A stretch of 36,280 nt of DNA. It comes from Alphaproteobacteria bacterium (GTDB lineage: Bacteria; Pseudomonadota; Alphaproteobacteria; RF32; CAG-239). The stretch lies in the NCBI GenBank assembly GCA_017961285.1, contig JAGCXO010000034.1, forward strand, positions 1 through 36,280, read 5' to 3'. Every line of letters starts with the position of its first letter. Position 1 is the first letter of the stretch. Both the position numbers and the translations under genes were made by a program. This document shows positions 5,900 to 15,747 of this stretch, one piece after another. Below the pieces are notes generated by a model. It saw nothing but the letters and a program-made list of their open reading frames with translations. It did not search any database and was not told where the DNA came from.

Positions 5900-7549
5900 A
5901 TGAAAGAAGATTTGAAAAGCTTTTATTTGGCAGTGGTTTTGTCTTTGGTTATTATTTTTATCAGTAACCAGTTGTTTTTTAAAAAAGAAGTTCCGGTTTC
6001 CGAGCAACCAAAAGAAGAAATAACGGTGGTTGAGGCCAAGACAGAAGAAAATGTTGAAGAGGCAGATTTTGTTCCACTTGAAGAAGTGTTAACAGAGGCA
6101 CCGAGAGTAGAGATTGATAATAGTGCTGTCAATGGCAGTATTCGTCTTAAAGGGATGAGACTTGATAATTTAACACTTAAAAAATATAAACAGACTTTAG
6201 ATAAAGACAGTCCGGATGTCGGGTTGTTATATCCGGCAAAAACAAAAAATCCTTATTATGCGGAGTTTGGATGGTTGTCGGCAGACAAAAACATTAAGTT
6301 GCCAAACTCAGAGACAGTGTGGTCGGTCAAGGGAGAAAGGTTAACTCCTAAGACACCTTTAGTTTTGGAATGGGATAATGGTGAAGGATTGCGTTTTATA
6401 ACAAAGGTTAGCGTAGATGATAATTATATGTTTTCTGTTGAGCAATCGGTAGAAAACAATACTAAAGCAAATGTTACGCTTTTTCCTTATGGCATGATTG
6501 CTCGTTCGCCGGGAGAAGTGGTAAGAAGTATTGTGCACGAAGGGCTGATTGGCGTGTTCAATGATAAACTTGAGGAAGTTGATTATTCTGATTTGAAAGA
6601 CAAGGATAAAAGCAAAGAATATGATGCAGAAAGGGGTTGGTTTGGTTTTTCGGACAGATATTGGTTTTCTTCCATTGTTTTAAAACATCCGGCAAAGGTT
6701 AAATTTTCTAAAAACGGAAATTTGTATCAAACAGATTTTGTAGGAAAACCGGTAGAAGTTGTTTCGGGCTCGGTTGCTGTTGTTCAAAATATGTTATATG
6801 CTGGAGCTAAGGAAATTAGGCTTTTAGATAAATATACAAAAGATTTGAATATAAAAAAGTTTGATTTGGCTGTTGATTTTGGTTGGTATTATTTTTTAAC
6901 CAAACCGTTTTTCTATATTTTGGATTATCTGTATAAATTTATCGGTAATATGGGGTGGGCAATATTGCTTTTTGCCGCACTATTGAGGCTTTTGATGTTT
7001 CCTATTGCTAATAAATCGTTTGAAAATATGGCGAAAATGAAAAAATTGCAGCCTAAAATGAAAGAGTTGCAGGAAAAATATGCCGGCGACAAATTGAAAA
7101 TGCAGCAAGAAACAATGTTGCTTTATCAGAAAGAGAAAGTAAATCCGGCTTCGGGCTGTTTACCAATGTTTATTCAAATACCGGTTTTCTTCTCTTTGTA
7201 TAAGGTTTTGAATATTGCCATAGAAATAAGGCAGGCTCCTTTTGTCGGGTGGATTAAGGATTTGTCGGCGCCGGATCCGTTGCTTATTTCTCAGTGGTCG
7301 CATTTGCCGATACCGTCGTTTTTTGATATAGGTGTATGGCCGATTGTGATGGGGCTTACAATGTATATCCAGCAAAAAATGAATCCGGCTCCTGCAAATA
7401 AAGATCAAGCGAGAATGTTTGCTTTGATGCCTTTGATTTTTATGTTTATGATGGGGCATTTTGCTTCCGGTTTGGTTATATATTGGTCGTTCAGCAATCT
7501 GCTGTCAATCGTTCAGCAAAGGGCTATTATCTTAAAAAATAAGGGGTAA
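5900..7549 (+). CDS. yidC: membrane protein insertase YidC (Gram-negative type)
   Basis: YidC inserts and folds inner-membrane proteins, alone or with SecYEG. The 549-residue protein has one N-terminal membrane segment (about residues 8-27), an acidic linker, a large periplasmic domain (about 70-330) and the C-terminal insertase core beginning near KPFFYILDYLYKFIGNMGWA. The core keeps the membrane-embedded arginine in LLFAALLRLLMFPI, the cytoplasmic basic coiled-coil region and the NPASGCLPMFIQIPVFFSLY segment. Five core membrane segments are expected in total with the anchor. The periplasmic domain confirms a Gram-negative cell plan. engB follows after two bases. Confidence 0.98.
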   Translation: MKEDLKSFYLAVVLSLVIIFISNQLFFKKEVPVSEQPKEEITVVEAKTEENVEEADFVPLEEVLTEAPRVEIDNSAVNGSIRLKGMRLDNLTLKKYKQTLDKDSPDVGLLYPAKTKNPYYAEFGWLSADKNIKLPNSETVWSVKGERLTPKTPLVLEWDNGEGLRFITKVSVDDNYMFSVEQSVENNTKANVTLFPYGMIARSPGEVVRSIVHEGLIGVFNDKLEEVDYSDLKDKDKSKEYDAERGWFGFSDRYWFSSIVLKHPAKVKFSKNGNLYQTDFVGKPVEVVSGSVAVVQNMLYAGAKEIRLLDKYTKDLNIKKFDLAVDFGWYYFLTKPFFYILDYLYKFIGNMGWAILLFAALLRLLMFPIANKSFENMAKMKKLQPKMKELQEKYAGDKLKMQQETMLLYQKEKVNPASGCLPMFIQIPVFFSLYKVLNIAIEIRQAPFVGWIKDLSAPDPLLISQWSHLPIPSFFDIGVWPIVMGLTMYIQQKMNPAPANKDQARMFALMPLIFMFMMGHFASGLVIYWSFSNLLSIVQQRAIILKNKG

Positions 7550-7551
7550 TT

Positions 7552-8193
7552 ATGGCAAAGCGCTTTACCGAAGAAGAGTTTGCAAGCGGGAAAAAACTTT
7601 TTTCCAATGAATGTTCGTTTGTTTTGGGAGTTGCAAATTTGTCCCAGTTACCGGTTGATGACAGGGAAGAAATTGCTTTTGCCGGCAGGTCAAATGTTGG
7701 AAAATCAAGTTTGATAAATGCATTAACCGGTAGAAGAACTTTGGCAAAAACTTCAAATACTCCGGGAAGAACGCAACAATTGAATTATTTTATGCTAACA
7801 GATGGCTTGTATCTTGTTGATATGCCGGGGTATGGTTTTGCTCAGGCTCCGGAGGCTTTGGTTAAAAAATGGCAAAAAATGTTGTTTTCTTACTTACAGG
7901 GTAGGGCTAATTTAAAAAGAGTTTTTTTGCTTATAGATTCCAGACACGGAATCAAAAAAGTAGATGCCGAAATTATGGAGATGCTGGATAAGGCGGCCGT
8001 AAATTATCAGATTGTTTTAACCAAATCAGATAAAATTTCAGCAAAAGAACTGGAAAAAGTTGTGTCAGAAATAAGTAAACATATTAAAGAGCATCCGGCT
8101 GCTCATATTGATTTGTTGGTTACAAGTTCAGAAAAAAAACAGGGTATTGATGAAGTGAGAGCAGAAATTGCCAAACTAATCAATTATGTTTGA
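7552..8193 (+). CDS. engB: ribosome biogenesis GTP-binding protein EngB (YihA/YsxC)
   Basis: EngB is a small TRAFAC-class GTPase needed for assembly of the large ribosomal subunit. The G motifs are in order: GRSNVGKSS (residues 45-53), the switch I PGRTQ (71-75), DMPGYGFA (90-97) and TKSD (157-160). The 213-residue length is typical. The extra N-terminal stretch before FAGRSNVGKS is the usual one. It ends the rpmH-led cluster, an order common in alphaproteobacteria. Its last 18 bases overlap the end of the convergent transporter gene. Confidence 0.97.
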   Translation: MAKRFTEEEFASGKKLFSNECSFVLGVANLSQLPVDDREEIAFAGRSNVGKSSLINALTGRRTLAKTSNTPGRTQQLNYFMLTDGLYLVDMPGYGFAQAPEALVKKWQKMLFSYLQGRANLKRVFLLIDSRHGIKKVDAEIMEMLDKAAVNYQIVLTKSDKISAKELEKVVSEISKHIKEHPAAHIDLLVTSSEKKQGIDEVRAEIAKLINYV

Positions 8194-9078
8194 ATTAACA
8201 TTTACCAATATCATTAAAATTGTCAGAAAAGCGATCATACTAAAACCGGCTTTTACAGATATATTGTCCGGTATTTTGTTGTATTTGTTTAGGGCAAAAA
8301 CAAAAAGAGGTGCTGTCAGCAGGATTGCGGTTACATAGCCGGGGTTTGTGGCTATGCGCAAAGCAAGTGTTTTGGCAATTATTAAGATGCTGCTGAAGGC
8401 AATGACATAAAATGCGGCATGACGCTTGTGTGAAGATAATATTTGTTGCCAGAAATATTGAAAAGTCGGTTTTTCGCTTTTTATATACCAATAGGCGTTC
8501 AATGTGCCGCTGATGAAAGTCGAAACCGTCAGATAATAGGAGAGGGAAGCATAAACAGAAGACCCCATAAGAGCAATTTGTTTGGTGGCAATACTCATGC
8601 CGGACAAAGATAGAATTGCAGGAAGCATATAATTTGCCAGTTTGCGGGAAATTGGCGTTTTTATCATTTGCCAGTAACTTATAGTGAAACCGATTAACAA
8701 AAAAATGATAATCATTATAGCCGTACTGTTTTGAACCATTGTTTGAAAAGCGGCGGGTGTCAGTATCCACCAAAAAACGGTTGTAACTACTGCGGTTAGA
8801 GCCATTATTCGAGAAGTTGGACCAGCACCATAGTGAGCAGAAGCAAAAAATAAATGCGAATCATAGATAGCGATCATTATTCCTTGTGCTATCAATAGAA
8901 ACCAATAGAAACCTGATTTAGGAAAAGGAAACAGGAAGCAGAAAGAAAAAAAGATTGCGGCAATCCCCCAGCCACGCCAAATTCCCAACAAATAAGCGTT
9001 TATCTTATAATGCTGATTGAAAATTGTATAAATGGCAGTAAAAAACGCATAAATAAGACTATAAAAAATCCAGAGCAT
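8176..9078 (-). CDS. EamA/DMT-superfamily transporter-like membrane protein
   Basis: The 300-residue product is almost entirely hydrophobic with about ten predicted membrane segments arranged as two similar halves of about five, the plan of EamA/drug-metabolite transporters. It has few charges, short loops and an N-terminus that enters the membrane at once (MLWIFYSLIYAFFTAIY). No substrate can be read from the sequence; relatives export metabolites or amino acids. It follows trxA on the same strand after 62 bases. An inverted repeat covers its first five codons. The end overlaps engB by 18 bases, tail to tail. Family call is by topology, so it is only moderately sure. Confidence 0.7.
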   Translation of the reverse strand: MLWIFYSLIYAFFTAIYTIFNQHYKINAYLLGIWRGWGIAAIFFSFCFLFPFPKSGFYWFLLIAQGIMIAIYDSHLFFASAHYGAGPTSRIMALTAVVTTVFWWILTPAAFQTMVQNSTAIMIIIFLLIGFTISYWQMIKTPISRKLANYMLPAILSLSGMSIATKQIALMGSSVYASLSYYLTVSTFISGTLNAYWYIKSEKPTFQYFWQQILSSHKRHAAFYVIAFSSILIIAKTLALRIATNPGYVTAILLTAPLFVFALNKYNKIPDNISVKAGFSMIAFLTILMILVNVNSNIID

Positions 9079-9117
9079 AAAAATTCCTTTCTATAAGAAA
9101 ATATGCTCCGGATTTTT
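9064..9117 (-). promoter_or_regulatory. inverted repeat enclosing the transporter start: terminator of trxA or translational hairpin
   Basis: AAAAATCCAGAGCATA (9064-9079) and TATGCTCCGGATTTTT (9102-9117) pair in 15 of 16 positions with a 22-base loop. In the minus-strand RNA the stem contains the start codon (9078-9076) and first codons of the transporter, while its ribosome-binding site (AAGGA) is in the loop. The 3' arm ends in a run of U, so it could also act as a terminator after trxA. Confidence 0.55.
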
Positions 9118-9140
9118 AAATTAAAAGGTGTTAAAATTTT

Positions 9141-9455
9141 TTATTTATAAGATTCCAACCAAGAAACAATAGTTGATTGTGGATTGAAGCCTACTTTGGT
9201 ATCTACTTGTTTTCCGTCTTTGAATAAAAACATTGTAGGGATGCTTCTAATGCCGAAACTGGCGGCAGTGTTTGGCGAATCGTCAACATTCATTTTGCAA
9301 ATTTTTACTTTATCGCCCATGGTTTTGTTTACTTCTTCAAGAACAGGTCCGAGTTGACGGCAGGGGCCGCACCATTCTGCCCAAAAATCAACCAAAACTA
9401 AGCCTTTGCTTTTTAATACTTCATTTTCAAATTGTGAATCGTTTATTGATAACAT
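9141..9455 (-). CDS. trxA: thioredoxin
   Basis: Thioredoxin reduces disulphides of cytoplasmic proteins and is recharged by thioredoxin reductase. The active site FWAEWCGPC has its cysteines at residues 29 and 32, and the cis-proline loop RSIPTMFLF is present, as is the DVD-like strand KICKMNVDDSP. The ATG at 9455 is chosen because AAGGA lies six bases upstream; a longer reading from TTG at 9470 would include this ribosome-binding site in the coding part. The 104-residue length fits a classical Trx. It lies 93 bases after addA on the same strand, an order seen in many alphaproteobacteria. Confidence 0.96.
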   Translation of the reverse strand: MLSINDSQFENEVLKSKGLVLVDFWAEWCGPCRQLGPVLEEVNKTMGDKVKICKMNVDDSPNTAASFGIRSIPTMFLFKDGKQVDTKVGFNPQSTIVSWLESYK

Positions 9456-9548
9456 TTCTTTTCCTTTCAAAACGGTATGTGTCAGATATTTATATAATAT
9501 TATGACGTAGATATTAAAGGATAAATTGATAAAAACAACGATTATTTA

Positions 9549-12500
9549 TCAAATTTTCATCATAAAGGCATTATTGGTCCACAAAATGTAGGTTTCAATT
9601 TCTTTTTGCGGATAAATTTTTTGTAAAAGGGATTTATAAGCGGCAAGTTGTGAAATATATACTTGTGGAACCTCATCGATGGTTTTCGGGGTGTTACGGT
9701 TGGTTTTGTAATCGACGATAATAACTTTTTTATCGGTTATAATTAAGCGGTCTATTTGTCCTGATATAATTTTTCCGTTTATCTCACCCATTATAGGGAC
9801 TTCTGCTTGAGAATTTTCAGCAAAAACCATGCCAAATTCCGGATTGTTTATGAGGGACATTACTTCGTTACAAATTTTAAGGCTTTCTTTTTCTGAAAAA
9901 TCAGGAGTGATATTGTTGATATATTTCATTATTGATGAGGTTTGTTTTTCCTTTTCAATGTCAGGAATAAACTGTAAAAGTTTGTGAATAATGGTGCCTC
10001 TTTTGTAAAAAATTGTATTATCAACAATATGTAGAGGAGACATAGAAGCCGGCTCTTCTTCGGGTTTTGAAGGGGTTAGAGGTTTAGAAAGAGGTTTTTC
10101 TTTTTCTGCCGGAACAAACATAAAATCGGGAATCTGATTGTCGTCATCAAAAGATGAGAGGTTTTTTTCTTTTTCAATTTCAAGCTGCTGATCGTTTTTA
10201 TAGGTCCAAATATTTTCATTGTTGTCGGCAAACTTAGTAAAAATGTTTCTGAAAATATTATACCAAGAATTTTCCGGTATTTTGTTTTTTTTGCGGAAAC
10301 CGCAAAAAATCATTATATCTTCAGCACGAGTTGTAGCAACATAAAGCAGGCGGCGATATTCTTCCATCATTTTGTTGTTTTGTTTATCTTTTAAGTTGTT
10401 GCAGACATCGTCAAAATCGGCGGCGCAAGCAGGGTGAAGAAATAAATCACCATCCCATAAAAATTCAGAGCCACGGTCTCCACTTGGAACTCTTGTGGTG
10501 TCGGGTAAGATGACAATTGGAGCTTGTAGTCCTTTTGAGCCGTGAACGGTCATCATGCGAACCATATCGTTTTTGGATTGTTCCATTTCTCTTTTTATTT
10601 CTACATCATCTTTGTAAACCCAATCAATGAAGTTTTGTAGGGAAGCAATATGTTCTTGCTCAAAAACAAGGCATAAATTTAAGAATTCATCAATGCCATC
10701 TTCTGCTTCGTGTCCCATGCGTTCATAATATTTTTTGCGGCCACCGTTTTTGCCTAAAATGTAATTATAAAGTTCAAACGGGCGCATATAGTCTGCAAGG
10801 TTTAATAAATCTTTTAATATTGTAGCGGTAGAGGTATATTTTTCATTTTTTATGAGGGAGCTCCATAGCGTTCCGCTTCTTTGATAGCAAAGTTCAAAAA
10901 GGTCATTATCATCAAGTCCGAACAAAGGTGATTTTAATATTTCGGCTAGACTTAAATCGTCTTCCGGCAGTAGTAAAAATTTGCCCAGGCTTACCAAATC
11001 TTGAACAGCAATTTGTTCCATAAGTTTTATTCTGTCAATGCCGGAAACGTTTATATTTAGGCTTTTACATTCGCGGATAAACTCTTCACAAAAAGCATCG
11101 CGGCTACGGACGAGAACAAGGAAATCACCATATTGTAAAGGACGATTTTTGGAGATAAGAGGTTGTTTTGACGACACAAGTTCTTTTATTTTGTGAGCAA
11201 TCATTTGTGCCATTTGAGAGGATGTTGAAATCTCTTGTTGATGTTTTATCGGAAGTCGCCAAGAGTCATCAATTTTTGTGTCTTCGGGTTCTATACATTC
11301 CCAAAACTCTACTCGGCCTGCCTCGCCTTTGCGAAAGGCTATGTGTTTTATATCTTCACGGATTGAGGCCACGCCTTTTTTAACTTTTTCATCAGCAAAA
11401 ATTTGGTTTACGGTGTCTAAAACAGCATCAGTTGATCGGAAAGATACATCAAGATTTATTTTGGTAAAATCAGGTGAAAGTTTGGCAAAATGCTCGCACA
11501 TTTCATCAAATTTGTCCGGATCGGCACCTTGGAAGCTATATATAGATTGTTTGCGATCACCAACGGCAAAAATGGTTCTGTTTTTTTCAGAAGCCCCAAG
11601 TCCGGAAAAGAATTCGTCACTTATAGAACGTATAATTGCCCATTGATCAGGGGAAGTGTCTTGAGCCTCGTCGATCAGAATATTGTCAATACCGCCGTCA
11701 AGCTTGTATAATACCCATTTTGCGGCATCTTTTTTTTCTAACAGATTTCTGGTTATTAAAATCATGTCATTATAATCTAATTTTGCGTGTATCTGTTTGA
11801 ATTTTTTATAGTTATCAATAAGTTCTGATGCCAAAAGAATGACAGCTTTGGTGGATTGGTAAACATTGTAAGATTTTAGCTTTTGTTTGATATCAAGACA
11901 ACGAGCTCCTTCGTTGTTGAAGATTTGGGTCAATTGGTCATTTTGTTTGAGGGCTTTATCTTTTGATACGCTCTTGATTTCGTTTTGTTTAGTTAGGAAA
12001 ATACTGAAATATTGTTCATATTTTGAAATATCTCGAGATGGTTCAAGCCAGGAAATTAAATCTGTATATCCGACTTCGGCAAGTTTATAAAGGTCTTCTT
12101 TGGGCATGAGATTAAAAAATTTACTCATGATTTCTTCAATAGTCAAATCATCAGAGATGTTAAGCTTTTCAGATATGGCATTAAGCAGGTTTTCTTTGCT
12201 TTTGTAGGCGGTGATGGATTTTTCTATTTTGCTGCGGTTTTTTATTATGTCGTTGATAATTTTTGGAAAAGAATATTCACTTATAATAGATGTTATATAG
12301 CTTATGGCTTTGCTGATGTCGCTTTCGGGAAAATTTTGTGCGGTTAGAAGGATTTTGTTTTTTATTTCTGTAATAGCTTCAAGTGAACTGCGGTCGTCCA
12401 AGATTTCAAAATATGGTGAGACATTGGCTTCAAAAGGAAACCTTTTCAGGATATCTTGGCAAAAACTATGAATGGTTTGAATTTTGATACCACCGGGAGT

Positions 12501-12887
12501 GTCCAGTAAAACAGCAAAGAGTTGTCTGGCTTTTGCTTTTAGGTGAGATAATGATTTATTGTCGTTTGGGAGCTGTCCGTATAAAGATAGAAGATCTTTT
12601 TCAAGTTTGTCATCGCTTGTTATTGCCCATTCGGAGAGTTTTTTTGCGACACGAGAGCTCATTTCTACCGCTGCGGCTTTTGTGTAGGTAAGGCATAAAA
12701 TTTTGTTGGGGCTTGTGCCGTTGAGTAAAATGCGAAGAACGCGATCTGATAGAACCTTGGTTTTTCCAGTGCCTGCAGAGGCTCCAACCCAAACGGATTT
12801 TTTAGGGTCCGCTGCCGTACGTTGTTGCGTTGTTGCTCTTTGTGCCAGATTTTTGCGTTGAAGAAGGATGTCGTTATTATTCGTCAT
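9549..12887 (-). CDS. addA: double-strand break repair helicase-nuclease AddA
   Basis: AddA with AddB forms the alphaproteobacterial/Bacillus counterpart of RecBCD, which resects double-strand breaks and loads recombinase. Superfamily 1A helicase motifs are present: Walker A WVGASAGTGKT (residues 33-43), Walker B ILIDEAQDTSPDQW, motif III AVGDRKQSIYSFQGADP, motif V MMTVHGSKGLQAPIVILPDT and motif VI RRLLYVATTRAED. A C-terminal RecB-family nuclease follows, with GQIDRLIIT and VDYKTN holding the catalytic D and DxK residues. The length of 1112 is normal. It overlaps the end of addB by 11 bases and is followed by trxA. The alphaproteobacterial family architecture is complete, so it should be functional. 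Confidence 0.96.
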   Translation of the reverse strand: MTNNNDILLQRKNLAQRATTQQRTAADPKKSVWVGASAGTGKTKVLSDRVLRILLNGTSPNKILCLTYTKAAAVEMSSRVAKKLSEWAITSDDKLEKDLLSLYGQLPNDNKSLSHLKAKARQLFAVLLDTPGGIKIQTIHSFCQDILKRFPFEANVSPYFEILDDRSSLEAITEIKNKILLTAQNFPESDISKAISYITSIISEYSFPKIINDIIKNRSKIEKSITAYKSKENLLNAISEKLNISDDLTIEEIMSKFFNLMPKEDLYKLAEVGYTDLISWLEPSRDISKYEQYFSIFLTKQNEIKSVSKDKALKQNDQLTQIFNNEGARCLDIKQKLKSYNVYQSTKAVILLASELIDNYKKFKQIHAKLDYNDMILITRNLLEKKDAAKWVLYKLDGGIDNILIDEAQDTSPDQWAIIRSISDEFFSGLGASEKNRTIFAVGDRKQSIYSFQGADPDKFDEMCEHFAKLSPDFTKINLDVSFRSTDAVLDTVNQIFADEKVKKGVASIREDIKHIAFRKGEAGRVEFWECIEPEDTKIDDSWRLPIKHQQEISTSSQMAQMIAHKIKELVSSKQPLISKNRPLQYGDFLVLVRSRDAFCEEFIRECKSLNINVSGIDRIKLMEQIAVQDLVSLGKFLLLPEDDLSLAEILKSPLFGLDDNDLFELCYQRSGTLWSSLIKNEKYTSTATILKDLLNLADYMRPFELYNYILGKNGGRKKYYERMGHEAEDGIDEFLNLCLVFEQEHIASLQNFIDWVYKDDVEIKREMEQSKNDMVRMMTVHGSKGLQAPIVILPDTTRVPSGDRGSEFLWDGDLFLHPACAADFDDVCNNLKDKQNNKMMEEYRRLLYVATTRAEDIMIFCGFRKKNKIPENSWYNIFRNIFTKFADNNENIWTYKNDQQLEIEKEKNLSSFDDDNQIPDFMFVPAEKEKPLSKPLTPSKPEEEPASMSPLHIVDNTIFYKRGTIIHKLLQFIPDIEKEKQTSSIMKYINNITPDFSEKESLKICNEVMSLINNPEFGMVFAENSQAEVPIMGEINGKIISGQIDRLIITDKKVIIVDYKTNRNTPKTIDEVPQVYISQLAAYKSLLQKIYPQKEIETYILWTNNAFMMKI

Positions 12888-15738
12888 CGGAATTTACCTC
12901 CCACTCGTTTATTCTCGATAAATGTATATAATCGGAGTATGATAGAGAATATTTTGGGTTGGGCTTGGTGACATAAGCACTTTCTTGGTTGTCGAAATAG
13001 TTGATAAGTTTTTTTATTTTTTCAAAATTATCGGCTAAAATATTTTCTACATCTTTTTTTATTGCAACAATATCTTCTCCCAAATGCCAATAGCTGAGAT
13101 TTTGAACCGGTTTAGCGGGAATATCTTTGAAGCCGCCTTGTTCTGCTATAATGCCTTCTATGGGTAATTGTGGTGCGTAGCCGTTTTTGATGTCTTTGGC
13201 TTTGTGGTGTCTGCCGGTTTTATAATCAATAATATTGATATTTCCGTCATTGCAGATATCTATGCGGTCAGCTTTGGCTCCAATTGTGAATGTTCCGCCT
13301 TTAGAATAAAAACTTACAGTGCCTGATTTTTCACAAAATGTTTCTGCAATGTTTGAATGGTACTCTTGTTCAGTTGAAATTATCCAGTTGATAATTTTGA
13401 TAAGTTTTGGGTGCCAAAAAGCGACTGTTTCAGGGGGAATATTGTTTTCTTCAAAAGCATTTTGAGCCATTTTTTGCAGGATATCAAAGGCATTGTCAGG
13501 AAATTTTTTAGGATATACGGTATAAAATTTTTCCAGCAGGGAGTGAACAATAATACCCAAATCGATTGCATCAGGTGACAGATTTATGTCATTTAGTTTG
13601 CGTAATTTCAGTATTTTTGAAGCAAAAATATTGTATGGGTCATAAAGTAATTTTTCTATATCGCTGGCCCATAGTTCTCGTGGTCTTGCCTCAATCGGCG
13701 GTTGAGGTGCAGGAGGTAATATCGGTGAAACGTTTTTTGATTTGTCAATAGTTTGAGCCCATTTCAGATAGGGTGAAGAAGTGATTTTTGTTATGTCGAA
13801 TCCGAGCGCAGAGGCTACGGTTTCTATTCTTAACCACCATCGTGATTTTACAGTTGGGGTGCCTTGAACTTTTTCGGCACGAGTTAAGAATATTTCTTTT
13901 CCGCAAGCCATTTCATAAAAATCATGTGCCAGAACACCTATGGACTTTTCCGGTAAAGGAAGTCCGAAATCTTTTTGCATTGGCCGTGATAACCATGCAT
14001 TGGAAGAACTTGTTTCAGGCATTGTGCCTTCGTTTAGTCCGCTGATAATGATGCAATCAAAAGAGCACAGTCTGGCTTCAATAGCACCCAGAATGCGTAA
14101 TCTGGGGTGAGCTCCATATTTTTCACGTATCATAATACCGGAAAGCAAGGCTTCGAAAAAGTCGAGGTATTGTCCTTGCGGAATTTCACCAACAATGTCG
14201 GAAAATTCTAAAAGTTCTGAGAAGAACTTTGATAAAGTTTCTCCGTTGTTGCCATTCCAAAGAGTTTCTGCGCCGGAGATATTTTCTTTTGAGGCTAAGA
14301 ATTCGGCAATTTCAAGATGTTTTATCAGTAATTGTTTGAAATTAGCTTTTTCTTGAGAAAGAAGTTGAATAAAGTGATTAAAAATTTGTTTTTGTTCTTC
14401 GATAAAGGAATTGTTTTTTTGTGCCTCACGCTTGCGAAGAAAATGTTTTTCATATTCGCGTATCTGCTTGAGAATGTTACCACGACTTTTGCCGGCACAA
14501 CAAAGAGGATGTTTGTATAAACTTAATAGATAAAAAGGAGAAAAGTCATTTTGGCACAAAGCGGCGATTAAACGCAGAAAAATGCCTTGCGGTGTTTGCA
14601 GAGCCGGAATTCCGGCAGAATCGTCAGCTTTTATATTCCAGCGAAGAAGTTCGTTGGAAACGCGACGGGCTAGATTGCGGTCGGTAGTGATGAGCGCTGT
14701 GGTTTTTTCGGGAGTTTCGAGATTGTGTCGCATTATAGAGGCAATGGTTAATGCTTCATCTTTAGAATCGTGACAATTTATTATGTTAAAATTGTTAACG
14801 GAATTTGGAGATATTTTTTGTGAGGAAAGATTTTGCCATTTATCGGTTGATGTTGCCGGACGCATAACTTCGGAAAGAAATTTTTCTCTGTCAATGTCCT
14901 CGGCTTCTACAATATCTTTAACATCAAAACGAGAAATATTCAGAAAATCAAGAAGCTCTTTGAGCTCGTATTGCGGGTGTTGTTCATCTATTTTTTGCCA
15001 TGACTCTTCATCAAGAAATTTATCTATTCCGGAGAGCAAAACAGAGCCGTTGGGTAGAGACAGGACAGTTTTTACCAGTTCTTTGATGGCTGGAAAAGTT
15101 GCAGTGGTGCCGGCAATAATTATTTGATTTTGGGGGGGATTTTCTTTCCAACAGGTAATTTGTTCTTGGATTAGGAGGCGAGTATATTGAGACGAATCGA
15201 TTAAATTTTTTTCAGCGAGAATTTGAGGATAAAACTCGGTGATAATTTTTAGAAATTGCAATGTGTTTTGCCAGTGAGAGGCATATTCCTCGGGAACAAG
15301 GTTTTCAAGCTCGGAAAAGCTTAAGTTCTCGTTGTTTGTTATATCGACCAGTGCGGCAAGTTCTTTGGCAAGGTAGCAGGCTTGAGCATAGGTTAGACTT
15401 TCTATTTTGAAGTTATCCGGACGTGCGGTTATCAGCCTGATAAAAAGCAATAATCTTTCTTGAGGGCTGATAGGTTTTGGTATGTTGAGGTAGTTGTCAG
15501 AAGTGAAATAAATGCTTTCATCAAAGTTACTTAAGGAGGTAATTTGCGGTAACAGTGTGGCATCCATGCCGTGAAGTTTTACAAAAGCATTTTTAAGTTC
15601 TCTCACTGCACGTTGATTAGGAAGAAATATTTTTATTTTGGTCAGGTTTAGAAAATTATCTTTGCAATCATTTAATAGTTTTTGAGCCAAAACATCTATC
15701 AGAGAACAACTTGCCGGAATGTTATATATGTTTGCCAC
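12877..15738 (-). CDS. addB: double-strand break repair protein AddB
   Basis: AddB is the second subunit of the AddAB helicase-nuclease. The N-terminal part resembles an SF1 helicase fold but, as in other alphaproteobacterial AddB proteins, no GKT Walker A is seen at the start (the region reads IYNIPASCSLIDVLAQKLL), so it is probably not an ATPase. Late in the protein the nuclease domain is clear: LWASDIEKLLYDPYNIFASK, a GIIVHSLLEKFY helix with the catalytic histidine, and IDYKTGRHHKA with the DxK residues, then QLPIEG. Length 953 is typical. It is ten bases after rdgB and overlaps addA, so rph-rdgB-addB-addA is likely one operon. Confidence 0.94.
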   Translation of the reverse strand: MANIYNIPASCSLIDVLAQKLLNDCKDNFLNLTKIKIFLPNQRAVRELKNAFVKLHGMDATLLPQITSLSNFDESIYFTSDNYLNIPKPISPQERLLLFIRLITARPDNFKIESLTYAQACYLAKELAALVDITNNENLSFSELENLVPEEYASHWQNTLQFLKIITEFYPQILAEKNLIDSSQYTRLLIQEQITCWKENPPQNQIIIAGTTATFPAIKELVKTVLSLPNGSVLLSGIDKFLDEESWQKIDEQHPQYELKELLDFLNISRFDVKDIVEAEDIDREKFLSEVMRPATSTDKWQNLSSQKISPNSVNNFNIINCHDSKDEALTIASIMRHNLETPEKTTALITTDRNLARRVSNELLRWNIKADDSAGIPALQTPQGIFLRLIAALCQNDFSPFYLLSLYKHPLCCAGKSRGNILKQIREYEKHFLRKREAQKNNSFIEEQKQIFNHFIQLLSQEKANFKQLLIKHLEIAEFLASKENISGAETLWNGNNGETLSKFFSELLEFSDIVGEIPQGQYLDFFEALLSGIMIREKYGAHPRLRILGAIEARLCSFDCIIISGLNEGTMPETSSSNAWLSRPMQKDFGLPLPEKSIGVLAHDFYEMACGKEIFLTRAEKVQGTPTVKSRWWLRIETVASALGFDITKITSSPYLKWAQTIDKSKNVSPILPPAPQPPIEARPRELWASDIEKLLYDPYNIFASKILKLRKLNDINLSPDAIDLGIIVHSLLEKFYTVYPKKFPDNAFDILQKMAQNAFEENNIPPETVAFWHPKLIKIINWIISTEQEYHSNIAETFCEKSGTVSFYSKGGTFTIGAKADRIDICNDGNINIIDYKTGRHHKAKDIKNGYAPQLPIEGIIAEQGGFKDIPAKPVQNLSYWHLGEDIVAIKKDVENILADNFEKIKKLINYFDNQESAYVTKPNPKYSLSYSDYIHLSRINEWEVNSDDE

Positions 15739-15747
15739 TTGTTTTTC

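Noticed and set aside
9456..9470. Longer trxA start at TTG 9470
   Set aside because: It would place the AAGGA ribosome-binding site within the coding sequence; the ATG at 9455 gives the standard thioredoxin N-terminus.
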